64,000 nucleotides of DNA from Planctomycetota bacterium (GTDB lineage Bacteria; Planctomycetota; Planctomycetia; Planctomycetales; Planctomycetaceae). The DNA lies in NCBI GenBank assembly GCA_018242525.1, contig JAFEBS010000010.1, forward strand, positions 200,155 through 264,154. The letters run 5' to 3'. Shown in pieces: positions 16,834 through 26,138 of this stretch. The position numbers were made by a program, and so were the translations under genes. The stretch's first letter is position 1. Every line of letters begins with the position of its first letter. The notes below the pieces were generated by a model, which worked only from the letters and a program-made list of their open reading frames with translations, did not search any database and was not told where the DNA came from.

Positions 16834-18117
16834 ATGGCACAAGGGAGAAAACTGCCCTGGCATCGAAAGCTGATGTTCAACGCCGTGATGCTGGTCAGCA
16901 CGTGGATTCTGATCGAGGGAATGTCGTTGCTGGCGACGTACCTGTTCATCGGATTCCCGTCACGTTTGTTCACCCAGCGACAAACGGTGGCCGCACAAGA
17001 CCCGTATCGGCCGGGTGGGAAACTGGTGGCCCCCACAGTGATCCATCCGTACATTGGAGCGGTCCAGCAACCGTCGGATAATCTCGGAGTTCTGCCCGAC
17101 AAGTATCAGATCACGCAATATGGTTTTTTCGACGATGCGCCGCCAATCCACAATCGTGCTCCGGACAAGGTGATCGTCGGAATCCTGGGCGGATCAGTCG
17201 CGCGTCAATTCTCCGTCGAAGCCACGGATCAGTTGGCCCAGGAACTGTCCAGAAGCCCGGAGTATGCGGGAAAAAAGTTCGAATTCGTCCGGCTGGCCGG
17301 AAACGGATACAAGCAGCCGCAGCAGTTGATGATCATGAATTACGTGTTCACACTCGGGGCCGAGTTTGACATCTTGATCAACCTGGATGGATTCAATGAA
17401 GCCGCGCTCCCTGCCATGGACAATGTTCCGTTTGGCGTTTTTGCCGCCTATCCGCGGGACTGGGGAAAGATGATCGCCGCGACCGCCAGTCAGGAATTCC
17501 AGCGGATGGGTGGACATGTGTCATATCTCCGGCAACAGGAGCGTGATGAAGCCCGGTTCTTTGACCGGACCCCAGTCCGTTATTCCCCCGCACTGCTGTT
17601 GCTATGGGCGTATCGCCATCAGGCCTCGGAACAGGTGATCTCGTCAAAACTGCAGGTCATGACCAGATATGCCCAGGGGGAACAGTCGTACTGCGGAACG
17701 GGCCCCGCCGAACATTTTGATTCCACCGACGCCATGTATGACCACTGCATCGCGATCTGGAAACGGACATCCATCCTGCTCCAGAACCTTTGCCAGGCAC
17801 AGGGAATTCGGTACTACCACTTCCTGCAGCCCAACCAGTACGTCCCCGGTTCCAAACCGATGGGGCCCGAGGAGACGCAACTGGCCATCAAAGAAGAATC
17901 GCAGATCTGCGAGGCAGTTCGATTCTGTTTTCCTCGCATGCAGATGCTGGCCCCGGAACTGGAAGCGGCTGGAGTGACATTCACCGATCTGACCCGCGTG
18001 TTCGCAGACCACCCGGAACCGATCTATCGCGATGATTGCTGCCACGTCGAGGCACCGGGGAATTTCATTTTGGCCAAAGCCATCGCGCACCGTATTCTCG
18101 AACAATCCTCGAAATAG
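16834..18117 (+). CDS. SGNH/GDSL-like membrane-anchored protein
   Basis: Single-pass protein: an N-terminal membrane helix (about residues 11-35, 'LMFNAVMLVSTWILIEGMSL') and a large extracytoplasmic domain. The domain shows SGNH-hydrolase-like features: 'VGILGGSVARQF' with GGS as block I, 'ILINLDGFNE' in the position of the Asn-bearing block, and a C-terminal 'DCCHVEAPGNFILA' with the Asp-x-x-His pattern. The start at 16834 has GAGGG upstream; a GTG at 16786 extends it by 16 residues. The carbamoyltransferase begins 20 bases after its stop. Proteins of this type accompany carbamoyltransferase/SxtJ/DUF5989 cassettes elsewhere (my recollection of context). The role could be O-acyl transfer or removal on the same product (inference). 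Confidence 0.75.
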   Translation: MAQGRKLPWHRKLMFNAVMLVSTWILIEGMSLLATYLFIGFPSRLFTQRQTVAAQDPYRPGGKLVAPTVIHPYIGAVQQPSDNLGVLPDKYQITQYGFFDDAPPIHNRAPDKVIVGILGGSVARQFSVEATDQLAQELSRSPEYAGKKFEFVRLAGNGYKQPQQLMIMNYVFTLGAEFDILINLDGFNEAALPAMDNVPFGVFAAYPRDWGKMIAATASQEFQRMGGHVSYLRQQERDEARFFDRTPVRYSPALLLLWAYRHQASEQVISSKLQVMTRYAQGEQSYCGTGPAEHFDSTDAMYDHCIAIWKRTSILLQNLCQAQGIRYYHFLQPNQYVPGSKPMGPEETQLAIKEESQICEAVRFCFPRMQMLAPELEAAGVTFTDLTRVFADHPEPIYRDDCCHVEAPGNFILAKAIAHRILEQSSK

Positions 18118-18137
18118 CCAGCAGACAGGACCGCTTG

Positions 18138-19976
18138 ATGCCCTCGGTGCTTGGGATTTCCGCATTTTACCATGATTCGGCAGCGGCCCTGATCGTTGAC
18201 GGACGAATCGTGGCGGCAGCACAGGAAGAGCGGTTTTCACGGCTGAAGCATGATTCCGGGTTTCCCACGCTGGCGGTCGAGTACTGCCTGGCGGAAGCGG
18301 GATTGAGTCCCGAACAACTCGACTACGTCTGCTTCTACGAAAAGCCGTTGTTGAAGTTCGACCGGTTGATTGAGACCTACCTGGCGTACGCGCCGCGGGG
18401 TTTTCAATCCTTCCTGGCGGCGCTGCCGGTCTGGTTGCGGAAGAAGCTGCACCTGCGCCGGGAAATCCGGAAAGGCTTGGGGGGTGCGTATAATCGGCGC
18501 ATTGTTTTTCCTGAACATCACGAATCGCATGCGGCGAGTGCCTTCTTCCCCTCGCCCTATGATGAAGCGGCAATCCTGACCGTCGATGGAGTCGGCGAAT
18601 GGGCCACCGCCACCTGGGGGACCGGGCGGGGCAACAAAATCCACCTGAGCCATGAACTGAAGTTCCCGCACTCGCTGGGAATGCTGTATTCGGCATTCAC
18701 CTATTATTGCGGCTTCAAGGTGAATTCGGGCGAATACAAGCTGATGGGGCTGGCCCCGTACGGTCAGCCGAAATACGCCGATCTGATTCGAGAGCGATTG
18801 CTGGAGATCAAACCGGACGGTTCGTTTCGATTGAACATGCAGTACTTCAATTTCTGCGCCGGGCTGACAATGACGTCCGCCCGTTTTGATCAACTGTTCG
18901 GCGGACCGCCACGTCGTCCGGAATCACCGTTAACGGACCGCGAAATGGATCTGGCGGCGTCCATTCAACTGGTGACGGAAGAGATCCTGTTGAAGATGGT
19001 CAGCCATATTCAACACCAGACGGGTCCGAAGAATCTCTGCCTGGCCGGTGGTGTCGCCTTGAACTGTGTGGCGAACGGCCGCATCCTGCGCGAGGGGCCG
19101 TTTGAATCGATCTGGATTCAGCCGGCCGCGGGGGATGCCGGCGGTGCACTGGGAGCGGCCCTGTTTACCTGGTATCAGTTGCTGGGGAATGAACGCATCC
19201 CGCAGACGCCCGATGGTCAGGCGGGCAGTTTTCTCGGACCAAAGCCCGACGATGATTCGATCCGGCAGTACCTGAATCGGGTCAAGGCTCCGTTTGTACA
19301 CGTCGCGGATGACGCCGACTGCTGTCGGCGGGTGGCGGAATTGATTGCGGCTGGCAAGGTGGTGGGCTGGGTCCAGGGACGGATGGAATTCGGCCCCAGG
19401 TCACTGGGAGCCCGCAGCATCCTGGGGGATGCCCGCAATCCCCAGATGCAGTCTGTCATGAATCTGAAGATCAAGTTTCGGGAATCGTTTCGACCATTCG
19501 CACCGGTCGTGCTGCAGGATCGAGTTCAAGACTACTTCGAGACTCGACCAAATGAATCGAGTCCGTACATGTTGATCGTGTCGCCCGTCCGCGCAGATCA
19601 CCGCACGGCCACTGAGGGTGAGCAAAGTCAAAAGTCGGGCCTGGACAAGCTGAAAGTCATTCGTTCCGACATCCCGGCCGTGACTCATGTGGACTATTCG
19701 GCACGGTTACAGACGGTCGACCCGGTGCGGCATGGGCGATTTCATCAACTGCTGAAATCGTTTGAATCGCTGACCGGATGTCCGATCCTGATCAATACCA
19801 GCTTTAATGTTCGCGGTGAACCGATCGTTTGTCGGCCCGAAGAGGCGTATCGGTGTTTTCTGGCGACGAATATTGATGTGCTGGTGCTGGAAAACTTCAT
19901 TTTGTTGAAGGAGCAGCAGCCGACGCTGACTCCCGAACAGGTCGACGACTACCTGAAGCAATTTTCACTGGATTGA
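18138..19976 (+). CDS. NodU/CmcH-type O-carbamoyltransferase (SxtI-like)
   Basis: Transfers a carbamoyl group from carbamoyl phosphate to a hydroxyl through a carbamoyl-AMP intermediate. 612 residues from the ATG at 18138 (AGGA about 8 bases upstream). The N-terminal Kae1-like domain starts with 'GISAFYHDSAAALIVDG', with 'AQEERFSRLKHD' and the metal-binding 'EHHESHAASAFFPSPYD'. 'GGVALNCVANGRIL' and 'AGDAGGALGAAL' are the nucleotide-binding parts. The C-terminal YrdC-like domain has 'GRMEFGPRSLGARSILGD' and 'ILINTSFNVRGEPIV'. It sits in the same unit as SxtJ-like and DUF5989 genes, 7 bases before the former. That cassette is the conserved neighbourhood of SxtI in saxitoxin clusters, but no other toxin genes are here, so the acceptor is unknown. 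Confidence 0.93.
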   Translation: MPSVLGISAFYHDSAAALIVDGRIVAAAQEERFSRLKHDSGFPTLAVEYCLAEAGLSPEQLDYVCFYEKPLLKFDRLIETYLAYAPRGFQSFLAALPVWLRKKLHLRREIRKGLGGAYNRRIVFPEHHESHAASAFFPSPYDEAAILTVDGVGEWATATWGTGRGNKIHLSHELKFPHSLGMLYSAFTYYCGFKVNSGEYKLMGLAPYGQPKYADLIRERLLEIKPDGSFRLNMQYFNFCAGLTMTSARFDQLFGGPPRRPESPLTDREMDLAASIQLVTEEILLKMVSHIQHQTGPKNLCLAGGVALNCVANGRILREGPFESIWIQPAAGDAGGALGAALFTWYQLLGNERIPQTPDGQAGSFLGPKPDDDSIRQYLNRVKAPFVHVADDADCCRRVAELIAAGKVVGWVQGRMEFGPRSLGARSILGDARNPQMQSVMNLKIKFRESFRPFAPVVLQDRVQDYFETRPNESSPYMLIVSPVRADHRTATEGEQSQKSGLDKLKVIRSDIPAVTHVDYSARLQTVDPVRHGRFHQLLKSFESLTGCPILINTSFNVRGEPIVCRPEEAYRCFLATNIDVLVLENFILLKEQQPTLTPEQVDDYLKQFSLD

Positions 19977-19983
19977 TCCGATC

Positions 19984-20400
19984 ATGGCTGTCATCGAAAT
20001 GAATTGGCGACCGTCCCACCGCGACCTGCGGGTGTTCGCCGTTGTGCAAATGATTGTGGCGGCGACCGGAGCCTGGTGGCTGCACAAGCACTGGGGCTGG
20101 GACTTGCCCGCCGCAGGCCTGATGGGGGTTTCGGTCGCCCTGCTGGCACTGGGAATGTTCCAACCGGGACGGCTGCAGCCCTTGTTTGTGGTCTGGATGC
20201 TGGCGGCATTCCCGATCGGCTGGGTGATGTCGCATCTGCTGCTGGCGATTGTATACTATGGGGTTGTAACGCCGATCGGACTGCTGCTCAGGCTGTCCGG
20301 TCGCGATACGTTGCAACAACAGTCTCGTTCCAACACCGATACGTTTTGGATCGCTCGTCCGGCCCCCCCGGAATCGTCTCGCTACTTTCGGCAGTTCTGA
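19984..20400 (+). CDS. SxtJ-like small membrane protein
   Basis: 138 residues with three likely membrane helices (about 17-35, 40-57 and 60-90), preceded by 'MNWRPSHRDLRVFA', a charged N-terminal signature seen in the SxtJ membrane family. It starts 7 bases after the carbamoyltransferase stop. The function is unknown; by context it is a membrane partner of the carbamoyltransferase. Identification rests on size, topology and position rather than on a catalytic motif. Confidence 0.75.
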   Translation: MAVIEMNWRPSHRDLRVFAVVQMIVAATGAWWLHKHWGWDLPAAGLMGVSVALLALGMFQPGRLQPLFVVWMLAAFPIGWVMSHLLLAIVYYGVVTPIGLLLRLSGRDTLQQQSRSNTDTFWIARPAPPESSRYFRQF

Positions 20401-20463
20401 CGAAAGTAGCGTGCGATCGAACTTGCCCGCTCGTTTCATCAGCCGTCAGTAATCGAGATTATC

Positions 20464-20682
20464 GTGACCGATCACCATGTGCCGGAATCATCACCGCCTC
20501 AGACGGATTTCGCGGAGCAGGCCGAACAGGCCTCTCCTGGCCTCGTCATGGAATTCGTACAGTTCCTGTCGGAAAACAAGAAATGGTGGCTGATCCCGAT
20601 CCTGCTGGCCGTGGGGATGATCGCCATCCTGGTGGCTCTCAGCTCAACCGCCGTCGCTCCGCTGATCTATCCGCTGTTTTGA
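20464..20682 (+). CDS. DUF5989 / SxtK-like small membrane protein
   Basis: 72 residues from a GTG start. After a polar N-terminus comes 'MEFVQFLSENKKWWLIPI', a segment I recognise as the DUF5989/SxtK signature, then one membrane helix to the C-terminus ('LLAVGMIAILVALSS'). The shorter product from the internal ATG at about 20548 would correspond to the canonical ~45-residue protein. It follows the SxtJ-like gene and completes the carbamoyltransferase cassette. Its function is not known. Confidence 0.72.
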   Translation: MTDHHVPESSPPQTDFAEQAEQASPGLVMEFVQFLSENKKWWLIPILLAVGMIAILVALSSTAVAPLIYPLF

Positions 20683-20705
20683 AGAGTTTGATACCGGACC
20701 GGAGA

Positions 20706-20751
20706 GGAGACCTTCGGTCGGCCGTTTCGGCGGGGTCGGGAGACCCGCGCG
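20706..20751 (+). repeat. 45-bp double-hairpin dispersed repeat, copy 1
   Basis: Begins GGAGACCTTCGGTCGGCC and ends GGTCGGGAGACCCGCGC. Two small hairpins are visible: GACC-TTC-GGTC and GGTC-GGGA-GACC. The other copies are at 24477-24521 (same strand) and 47871-47916 (inverted). Confidence 0.75.
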
Positions 20752-20911
20752 AACATTGGTTGGGAGCCCCCGCGCCGAGCATTGTCGGTCGGGCAATGCG
20801 GTGACAGCAGACCAGCCTCGGCGACCGCTTTGAGTGCGGGAATAATCGGCCGTTCCGATGGGTCTGATGATCGTTCACCGCGGAAACGATTTCCTTTCAC
20901 GGCAACTCAAC

Positions 20912-21757
20912 ATGCAAATTGGAATCAGAGCCTCTCAACTGGGATTGCTGCTATTGCTGGCCGCTGGCGGTTGCGGAGCCAACTCTGCACCGCGTCGAGA
21001 CATGGAGCCAGAACGTCGCGTCGCGCCGCAGCAGGCGGCCAACCCGAATCCGGCCGATGGACCCGCGACAGCGGTTGAGCGAAAGATCATCTATACCAGT
21101 CAGATCGATGTCGTCGTGGATGATCTGGACGCAGCACAAAAGCGATTGCAGGAACTGGTGACGCAGGTGCAGGCGGCTGGCGGCTACCTGGGGCGGCAGG
21201 AGATTTCCGGATCCAAAGGATACCAGCGACAAAGCAGTTGGACAGTCCGTGTGCCGCTGGCGAAGTTTGATGGATTCGTCGCCGCAGTTGAATCTCTCGG
21301 AGAATTGCAGCGGCACACGCGCGAGGCTCAGGATGTAACCGACGCGTACGCCGATCTGGAGGCTCGACTGAGAAACAAGCAAGCCAGTGAAAAACGGCTA
21401 CTCAGTCACCTGGACAAGACCGGTGAACTGAAAGACACGCTCGAAGTGGAGCGTGAATTGAGTCGCGTGCGGGGGGAAGTGGAACAATTGCAGGGGCAAT
21501 TGAACCTGATGAAGAACAAGACGGACCTGGCGACGGTCCTGATCACGCTGCATGAACGGGTGAGCTATCAACCTCCCACGGCACCCAGATTCTCGACCGA
21601 GATCTCTCGTGCCTTCGACGCCTCAATCCGGCAGCTTGTTCAGTTTGGCCAGGCGCTTGTATTGCTGCTGGTGATTTTGTCGCCGTGGCTGCTTGTGGGG
21701 GCGATTGCGTTTTTCCCGATCCGGCTGCTTTTGAAATCTCGCTCCCGCCGCTCGTGA
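20912..21757 (+). CDS. DUF4349 lipoprotein
   Basis: Predicted lipoprotein anchored at both ends. The start at 20912 gives a good type II signal peptide ('LGLLLLLAAGGC', lipobox Cys at about residue 22); the frame is open upstream to an ATG at 20858. The DUF4349 core follows: 'RKIIYTSQIDVVVDDLDAAQ', 'GGYLGRQEISG', 'VRVPLAKFDGFVAAVESLG', 'AQDVTDAYADLEARL', then a coiled coil with 'ELSRVRGEVEQLQGQLNLM'. A C-terminal membrane helix ('VLLLVILSPWLLVGAIAFF') is followed by a basic tail. The family's function is unknown; it is an envelope protein. It is separated from the carbamoyltransferase cassette by the repeat at 20706, so it is probably a separate unit. Confidence 0.82.
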   Translation: MQIGIRASQLGLLLLLAAGGCGANSAPRRDMEPERRVAPQQAANPNPADGPATAVERKIIYTSQIDVVVDDLDAAQKRLQELVTQVQAAGGYLGRQEISGSKGYQRQSSWTVRVPLAKFDGFVAAVESLGELQRHTREAQDVTDAYADLEARLRNKQASEKRLLSHLDKTGELKDTLEVERELSRVRGEVEQLQGQLNLMKNKTDLATVLITLHERVSYQPPTAPRFSTEISRAFDASIRQLVQFGQALVLLLVILSPWLLVGAIAFFPIRLLLKSRSRRS

Positions 21758-22453
21758 TTGTCCAATGCGTCATGTTGGTCGCCCGCCAAAACATATCCGC
21801 AAGCGTTTCTGCTTTCGCCCGGATGATTCATTGACGACCACGGATCACTCGGATTTCACGGATAAACCCAGAGCCATCGGCAATTCATGCAAAACAGAGT
21901 GTTGAACACTGTGCTTCTGTTTTTGCGCCGTAACTCTTGTTCTGGTATCCTGATCAGTGAAATCCGCGCCATCAGTGGTGAATAATCCGGGTTATTTGAA
22001 ATCCGCCACGACAGCGGGATTCTGATACAGAAATCCGCTGGAAACGCATTCGCGATTGGCATGGGATGACTCGGGGCATCTGCCGCCCGATCCCATTCGG
22101 GACGCCGCACCGGATTCCGGCTGACCGCACACCAACACCCGGAACTCACAAACTCTTCGCAGAGACGACTTCTCTGGCCGAGTTTTCTGTGGTATTCTAT
22201 TGGCCCGCCTGCCCGGATCACCCTCGGCATGCCCGCTGTGTCTGTCAGTTTGCCTGCCTGAGATTTCGCCCCCGCGACGTAACACCATTCCCGGCCGGTC
22301 TGCCAGTCTGTCTTGTTTTGTGTTCAGAGCCGCATTCCGAGAAACAGGAATGTCCGCTCAACGAGTATTTTGAGATCGCCCGCTGAATCCCGGAAGTCCG
22401 AATGCTGAGTGGTATTTGGAAGTAAGTCCTGATTCAGCCGCGCGGAGAGTACC
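21758..22453. other. Intergenic region with CCACGGA-type repeat
   Basis: About 700 bases. It holds the inverted repeat element at 21835-21991 and upstream sequence of typA. The region 22000-22440 shows no supported gene or recognisable RNA. GGAGAG at about 22445 is the typA ribosome site. Confidence 0.6.
21835..21991. repeat. CCACGGAT-type inverted repeat element
   Basis: The plus-strand arm ACCACGGATCACTCGGATTT starts at about 21835. The opposite arm, 21927-21990 read on the minus strand, is CCCGGATTATTCACCACTGA... and matches 30794-30858 over about 63 bases with only a few differences. Members of this repeat type are common between genes of planctomycetes (established knowledge in general terms). 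Confidence 0.65.
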
Positions 22454-24283
22454 ATGCGACGGTTTGACATTCGAAACATTGCCATTATTGCCCACGTTGA
22501 CCACGGCAAGACCACTCTGGTCGATTGCCTGCTGAAATCCAGCGGTCAGTTCCGCGAGTCGCAATTGCAGGGCGATTGCATCCTCGATTCCAACGACCTG
22601 GAACGCGAACGCGGCATCACGATCCTGGCCAAAAACATTGCCCTGATGTATGGCGAAATCAAGATCAACATCATCGACACCCCTGGCCACGCCGACTTCG
22701 GCGGCGAGGTGGAACGCGTGTTGCGAATGGCCGACGGCGCGCTGGTGCTGGTCGATGCCTTCGAAGGCCCTCGCCCCCAGACTCGCTTCGTGCTGAAAAA
22801 AGCCCTGGAAGTCGGCCTTCAACCCATTGTCGTGGTGAACAAGATTGACCGGCCCGATGCCCGGCCACAGGATGTCCTCTCGGAAACCTTCGACCTGTTC
22901 GTCGAACTGGGGGCCGATGACAAAACCCTCGACTTCCCTTATGTGTTTGCCAGCGGCCGCGCGGGATTCGCCACGCACGATCCCGAAAAGCCCGGCGACA
23001 CCATCAAGCCGCTGCTGGACATGATCGTCCGTCACGTTCCCGGTCCGCTGGCCAATCCCACCGGCCCGTTCCAGATGATGGTCACTTCGCTGGCCTATTC
23101 GGAATTCGTCGGGCGAATTGCCACCGGCCGGATCGTCAGCGGGACAATCAAGCCGCTGCAAAAGGTGGTCCTGATGAAGGCGGACGGCAAGAACGTCAGC
23201 GAACAGGTTGTTAATGTCGAAGTCTTCGACAAACTGGGGCGGACGGCCGTGGCCGAAGGAACCGCGGGCGACATTGTCGCCCTGACCGGCCTGGAAAAGC
23301 CGGAAATCGGCGACACGGTGGCCGATCCGCAGAATCCGGTGGCCCTGCCACGGATCAGTGTCGACGAACCGACCATCTCGATGTTGTTCACGATCAATTC
23401 GTCACCGTTCGCAGGTCAGCCGGGTGGCGGGAAGTATCTGACAACCCGGCACATTCGATCCCGCCTGATGCGGGAACTGGAATCGAACGTCGCGTTGCGC
23501 GTGGAAGAATCGGGCGACACTGAAGCGTTCAAGGTTTCGGGACGCGGCGTGTTGCACCTGGCGGTCCTGATCGAAACGATGCGGCGCGAAGGCTACGAAT
23601 TGTCGGTCGGCAAGCCGACCGTCATCCGCAAAATGATCGATGGTGTGATGTGTGAACCGTTTGAAGTCCTGGAAGTCGACGTGCCGACCACCGAAGTCGG
23701 GCCGGTCATGGAAATCTGCGGGAACCGACGCGGTGAACTGATCGAAATGACCGCGAATTCGGTTGGATCAACACACCTCGAATTCTCGATCCCCGCCCGT
23801 GGACTGATCGGCATCCGAACCCGGATGTTGAACGCTACTCGTGGCGAAGCCATCATTCACCATCGGTTTGATGCCTACAAGCCGATTGAAGGTGAAGTTC
23901 CGCATCGCCAGAACGGCGTGCTGGTCTCTCAGGAAACCGGCAGGGCGGTTCCGTTTGCCCTGTTCAAACTGCAGGACGGAAAAGAATTCTTCGTCGGCCC
24001 GGGCGATGACGTTTACGAAGGGATGATCGTCGGCGAAAACTCACGCGATACCGACATGGTCGTCAATCCGATCAAGGAAAAGAAGCTGACGAACATGCGC
24101 GCGTCCGGTTCCGACGATAACGTGATCCTGAAGCCGCCACGTCGCATGTCCCTCGAAATGGCCCTGGAATACATTGAAGACGACGAGTACGTCGAAGTCA
24201 CTCCGCAAATCATTCGCTTGCGAAAGATCCGGCTGACCGAACAGGAACGCAAGCGGGGCGTTCGCGCCGAAGCGAAGGTCTGA
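22454..24283 (+). CDS. typA: Translational GTPase TypA/BipA
   Basis: Ribosome-associated GTPase, 609 residues, the standard length. G1 is AHVDHGKTT (about 14-22), switch I carries 'RERGITILAKN', G3 is DTPGHADFGG, and G4 is NKID. Elongation-factor domains II and III follow ('GRIATGRIVSGTIKPLQKV', then 'RVEESGDTEAFKVSGRGVLHL'). The TypA-specific C-terminal domain contains 'GEVPHRQNGVLVSQETGRAV' and 'VGPGDDVYEGMIVGENSRD'. GGAGAG precedes the ATG. It is a solo gene, needed for ribosome assembly and stress growth in other bacteria. Confidence 0.96.
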   Translation: MRRFDIRNIAIIAHVDHGKTTLVDCLLKSSGQFRESQLQGDCILDSNDLERERGITILAKNIALMYGEIKINIIDTPGHADFGGEVERVLRMADGALVLVDAFEGPRPQTRFVLKKALEVGLQPIVVVNKIDRPDARPQDVLSETFDLFVELGADDKTLDFPYVFASGRAGFATHDPEKPGDTIKPLLDMIVRHVPGPLANPTGPFQMMVTSLAYSEFVGRIATGRIVSGTIKPLQKVVLMKADGKNVSEQVVNVEVFDKLGRTAVAEGTAGDIVALTGLEKPEIGDTVADPQNPVALPRISVDEPTISMLFTINSSPFAGQPGGGKYLTTRHIRSRLMRELESNVALRVEESGDTEAFKVSGRGVLHLAVLIETMRREGYELSVGKPTVIRKMIDGVMCEPFEVLEVDVPTTEVGPVMEICGNRRGELIEMTANSVGSTHLEFSIPARGLIGIRTRMLNATRGEAIIHHRFDAYKPIEGEVPHRQNGVLVSQETGRAVPFALFKLQDGKEFFVGPGDDVYEGMIVGENSRDTDMVVNPIKEKKLTNMRASGSDDNVILKPPRRMSLEMALEYIEDDEYVEVTPQIIRLRKIRLTEQERKRGVRAEAKV

Positions 24284-24381
24284 TTCTGTGTGCCGCGGCG
24301 GGAACTCTCCGTGGCGGCGAAATGCCAGGTGCGGGTCTCCCGTTTTCTCACGTCACAACAGGCCCCAGACCGCTGGATGTG

Positions 24382-24454
24382 CACCACGAAGTGCATGAAG
24401 GAATACGTAGAGATCGGCCTTTCTTCCCTTCGTGGATTTTCGTGTGCTTCGTGG
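24382..24454. repeat. CCACGAAG-type palindromic element
   Basis: The left arm CCACGAAGTGCATGAAGG (from 24384) and the right arm, on the minus strand from 24454, CCACGAAGCACACGAAAA form an imperfect inverted repeat separated by about 35 bases. It is related in style to the CCACGGA elements at 21835 and 30752. Confidence 0.55.
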
Positions 24455-24476
24455 ATCCAATAGATACGTGTGGGGT

Positions 24477-24521
24477 GGAGACCTTCGGTCAGGCGTTTCG
24501 GCGGGGTCGGGAGACCCGCGC
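24477..24521 (+). repeat. 45-bp double-hairpin dispersed repeat, copy 2
   Basis: GGAGACCTTCGGTCAGGCG ... GGTCGGGAGACCCGCGC. It differs from copy 1 by only a few bases, near the middle. The similarity to copy 3 continues another ~7 bases (CAAGCGG / CGAGCGG). Confidence 0.75.
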
Positions 24522-24671
24522 CAAGCGGATCGCCGAGCAGTCTGAACAAAGACTGCGCATCACGGATGCCCGATGCTTGCCACAATTGGACGCCTGCGCC
24601 TACACTATTGGACGCTGGCTCCACGCCGTGACGAGCGGCCCCTGCCCCGTTTCCCACCAAGGATCGCATCC

Positions 24672-26126
24672 ATGTCACAACTGTCTCGCCGTCAGTTCCT
24701 TGAGAATTCCATGTTTGCGACCGCTGCGGCTGCGCTGGTCGGTGGTCAGACCCGCCCCCTCTACGCAGCCGATGCCGGACCGGACGAAAAGCTGCGGGTC
24801 GTGTGCATCGGGGTCAACGGTCGCGGTGGTTCGCATATCGCCGAGTTCGGAGCTCGCAAGGATTGTGAAATCGCCGCCATCGTCGATGTGGACGAAGTGG
24901 TTGGCAACCGCAAAGCCGATGACATCGAAAAACGGTTTGGGAAACGCCCCACCGTTTATCTCGATATGCGCAAGTGCTTTGAAGACAAATCACTTCACAT
25001 CGCCAGCATTGCTACTCCGAATCACTGGCATGCCCTGTCTGCCATCTGGGCGATCCAGGCTGGTCTGGACGTCTACGTCGAAAAGCCGGTCAGCCATAAT
25101 GTGACGGAAGGACGCCGCATTGTTGAGGCGGCTCGCAAGTACAAGCGAATTGTCCAAACCGGAACTCAAAGCCGGTCTAATCCTGGCATGCGTGAGGCGA
25201 TCGCTTTCCTGCACAATGGCGGGATCGGCGAAGTCAAGCTGGCTCGAGGTCTGTGTTACAAACCGCGTGGTTCCATTGGCCCGCGCGGAAATTATGACGT
25301 CCCCGCCAGTGTCAATTACGATCTCTGGTCCGGACCGGCCCAGATGCACCCGCTCACCCGTCCCAGGTTTCACTACGACTGGCACTGGCAATGGGATTAC
25401 GGCAACGGTGACCTGGGGAACCAGGGAATTCACCAGATGGACATCGCCCGCTGGGGCCTGAACGAAATGAATCTGGGTGAGTCGATCCGGAGCTACGGGG
25501 GACGCTTTGCGTACGTTGACGCCGGCGAAACCGCCAACACTCAGGTCAGCATTCACGAATTCCAGAATGGCAAACGCCTGGTCTTTGAAGTCCGCGGCCT
25601 GAAGACCGAACCGCTGATGGAAGCGTCGGTCGGAGTTATCTTTTATGGCTCCGACGGATATCTGGTCATGCCCAGCTACAACGGAGGAATGGTCTTCGAC
25701 AAAGACGGCAAGAAGACAGAAAAGGTGTTCAAGGGTGGCGGTGACAGTCATCATTTCGCCAACTTCGTCGGTGCCGTCCGCAGCCGCAATCACGAAGATC
25801 TGAACGCCGACATCCTGCAGGGACATCTGTCCAGTGCTCTGTGCCACGTCGGCAATATCTCGTATCGCCTGGGAGCCCCCGTTACGGCGGAGGAGATCTC
25901 CACGGCTCTGACGGACGATAAAGAAGCCCTGGAAACGCTGGACCGGTTCCAGCAACATCTGCTCGACAACAAGGTCTCACCCGATTCGACCAAGATCACC
26001 CTGGGCCCCAAGCTGACGCTGGCCGGAACCGAAGAATTCAGCGGGACCCATTCGGCGGAAGCCAACAAGTTCCTGACGCGGGAATATCGCGCACCGTTTG
26101 TCGTCCCCCGCACCGAGGACCTGTAA
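24672..26126 (+). CDS. Gfo/Idh/MocA family oxidoreductase, Tat-exported
   Basis: NAD(P)-dependent sugar/cyclitol-type oxidoreductase of about 484 residues. The N-terminus 'SRRQFLENSMFATAAAALVGG' is a twin-arginine signal, so the enzyme is periplasmic, with its cofactor loaded before export. The Rossmann motif is 'VVCIGVNGRGGSHI', and the family's catalytic 'EKPVSHNVTEGRRIVEAARK' supplies the conserved EKP lysine. The C-terminal sheet domain includes 'WHWQWDYGNGDLGNQGIHQMD'. Planctomycetes carry many paralogues of this kind; the substrate is unknown. A strong hairpin follows the gene. Confidence 0.9.
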   Translation: MSQLSRRQFLENSMFATAAAALVGGQTRPLYAADAGPDEKLRVVCIGVNGRGGSHIAEFGARKDCEIAAIVDVDEVVGNRKADDIEKRFGKRPTVYLDMRKCFEDKSLHIASIATPNHWHALSAIWAIQAGLDVYVEKPVSHNVTEGRRIVEAARKYKRIVQTGTQSRSNPGMREAIAFLHNGGIGEVKLARGLCYKPRGSIGPRGNYDVPASVNYDLWSGPAQMHPLTRPRFHYDWHWQWDYGNGDLGNQGIHQMDIARWGLNEMNLGESIRSYGGRFAYVDAGETANTQVSIHEFQNGKRLVFEVRGLKTEPLMEASVGVIFYGSDGYLVMPSYNGGMVFDKDGKKTEKVFKGGGDSHHFANFVGAVRSRNHEDLNADILQGHLSSALCHVGNISYRLGAPVTAEEISTALTDDKEALETLDRFQQHLLDNKVSPDSTKITLGPKLTLAGTEEFSGTHSAEANKFLTREYRAPFVVPRTEDL

Positions 26127-26138
26127 CGTCAACCCCGC

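Larger units (their letters stand above)
24284..24671. other. Intergenic region with two repeat elements
   Basis: Between typA and the Tat oxidoreductase. It contains a CCACGAAG palindrome (24382-24454) and copy 2 of the 45-bp repeat (24477-24521). No gene is supported; frames that cross it are repeat-derived. Confidence 0.6.

Noticed and set aside
16834..20682. Saxitoxin-type biosynthetic cluster
   Set aside because: Only the carbamoylation block is present; no polyketide synthase, amidinotransferase or dioxygenase genes are in the window.
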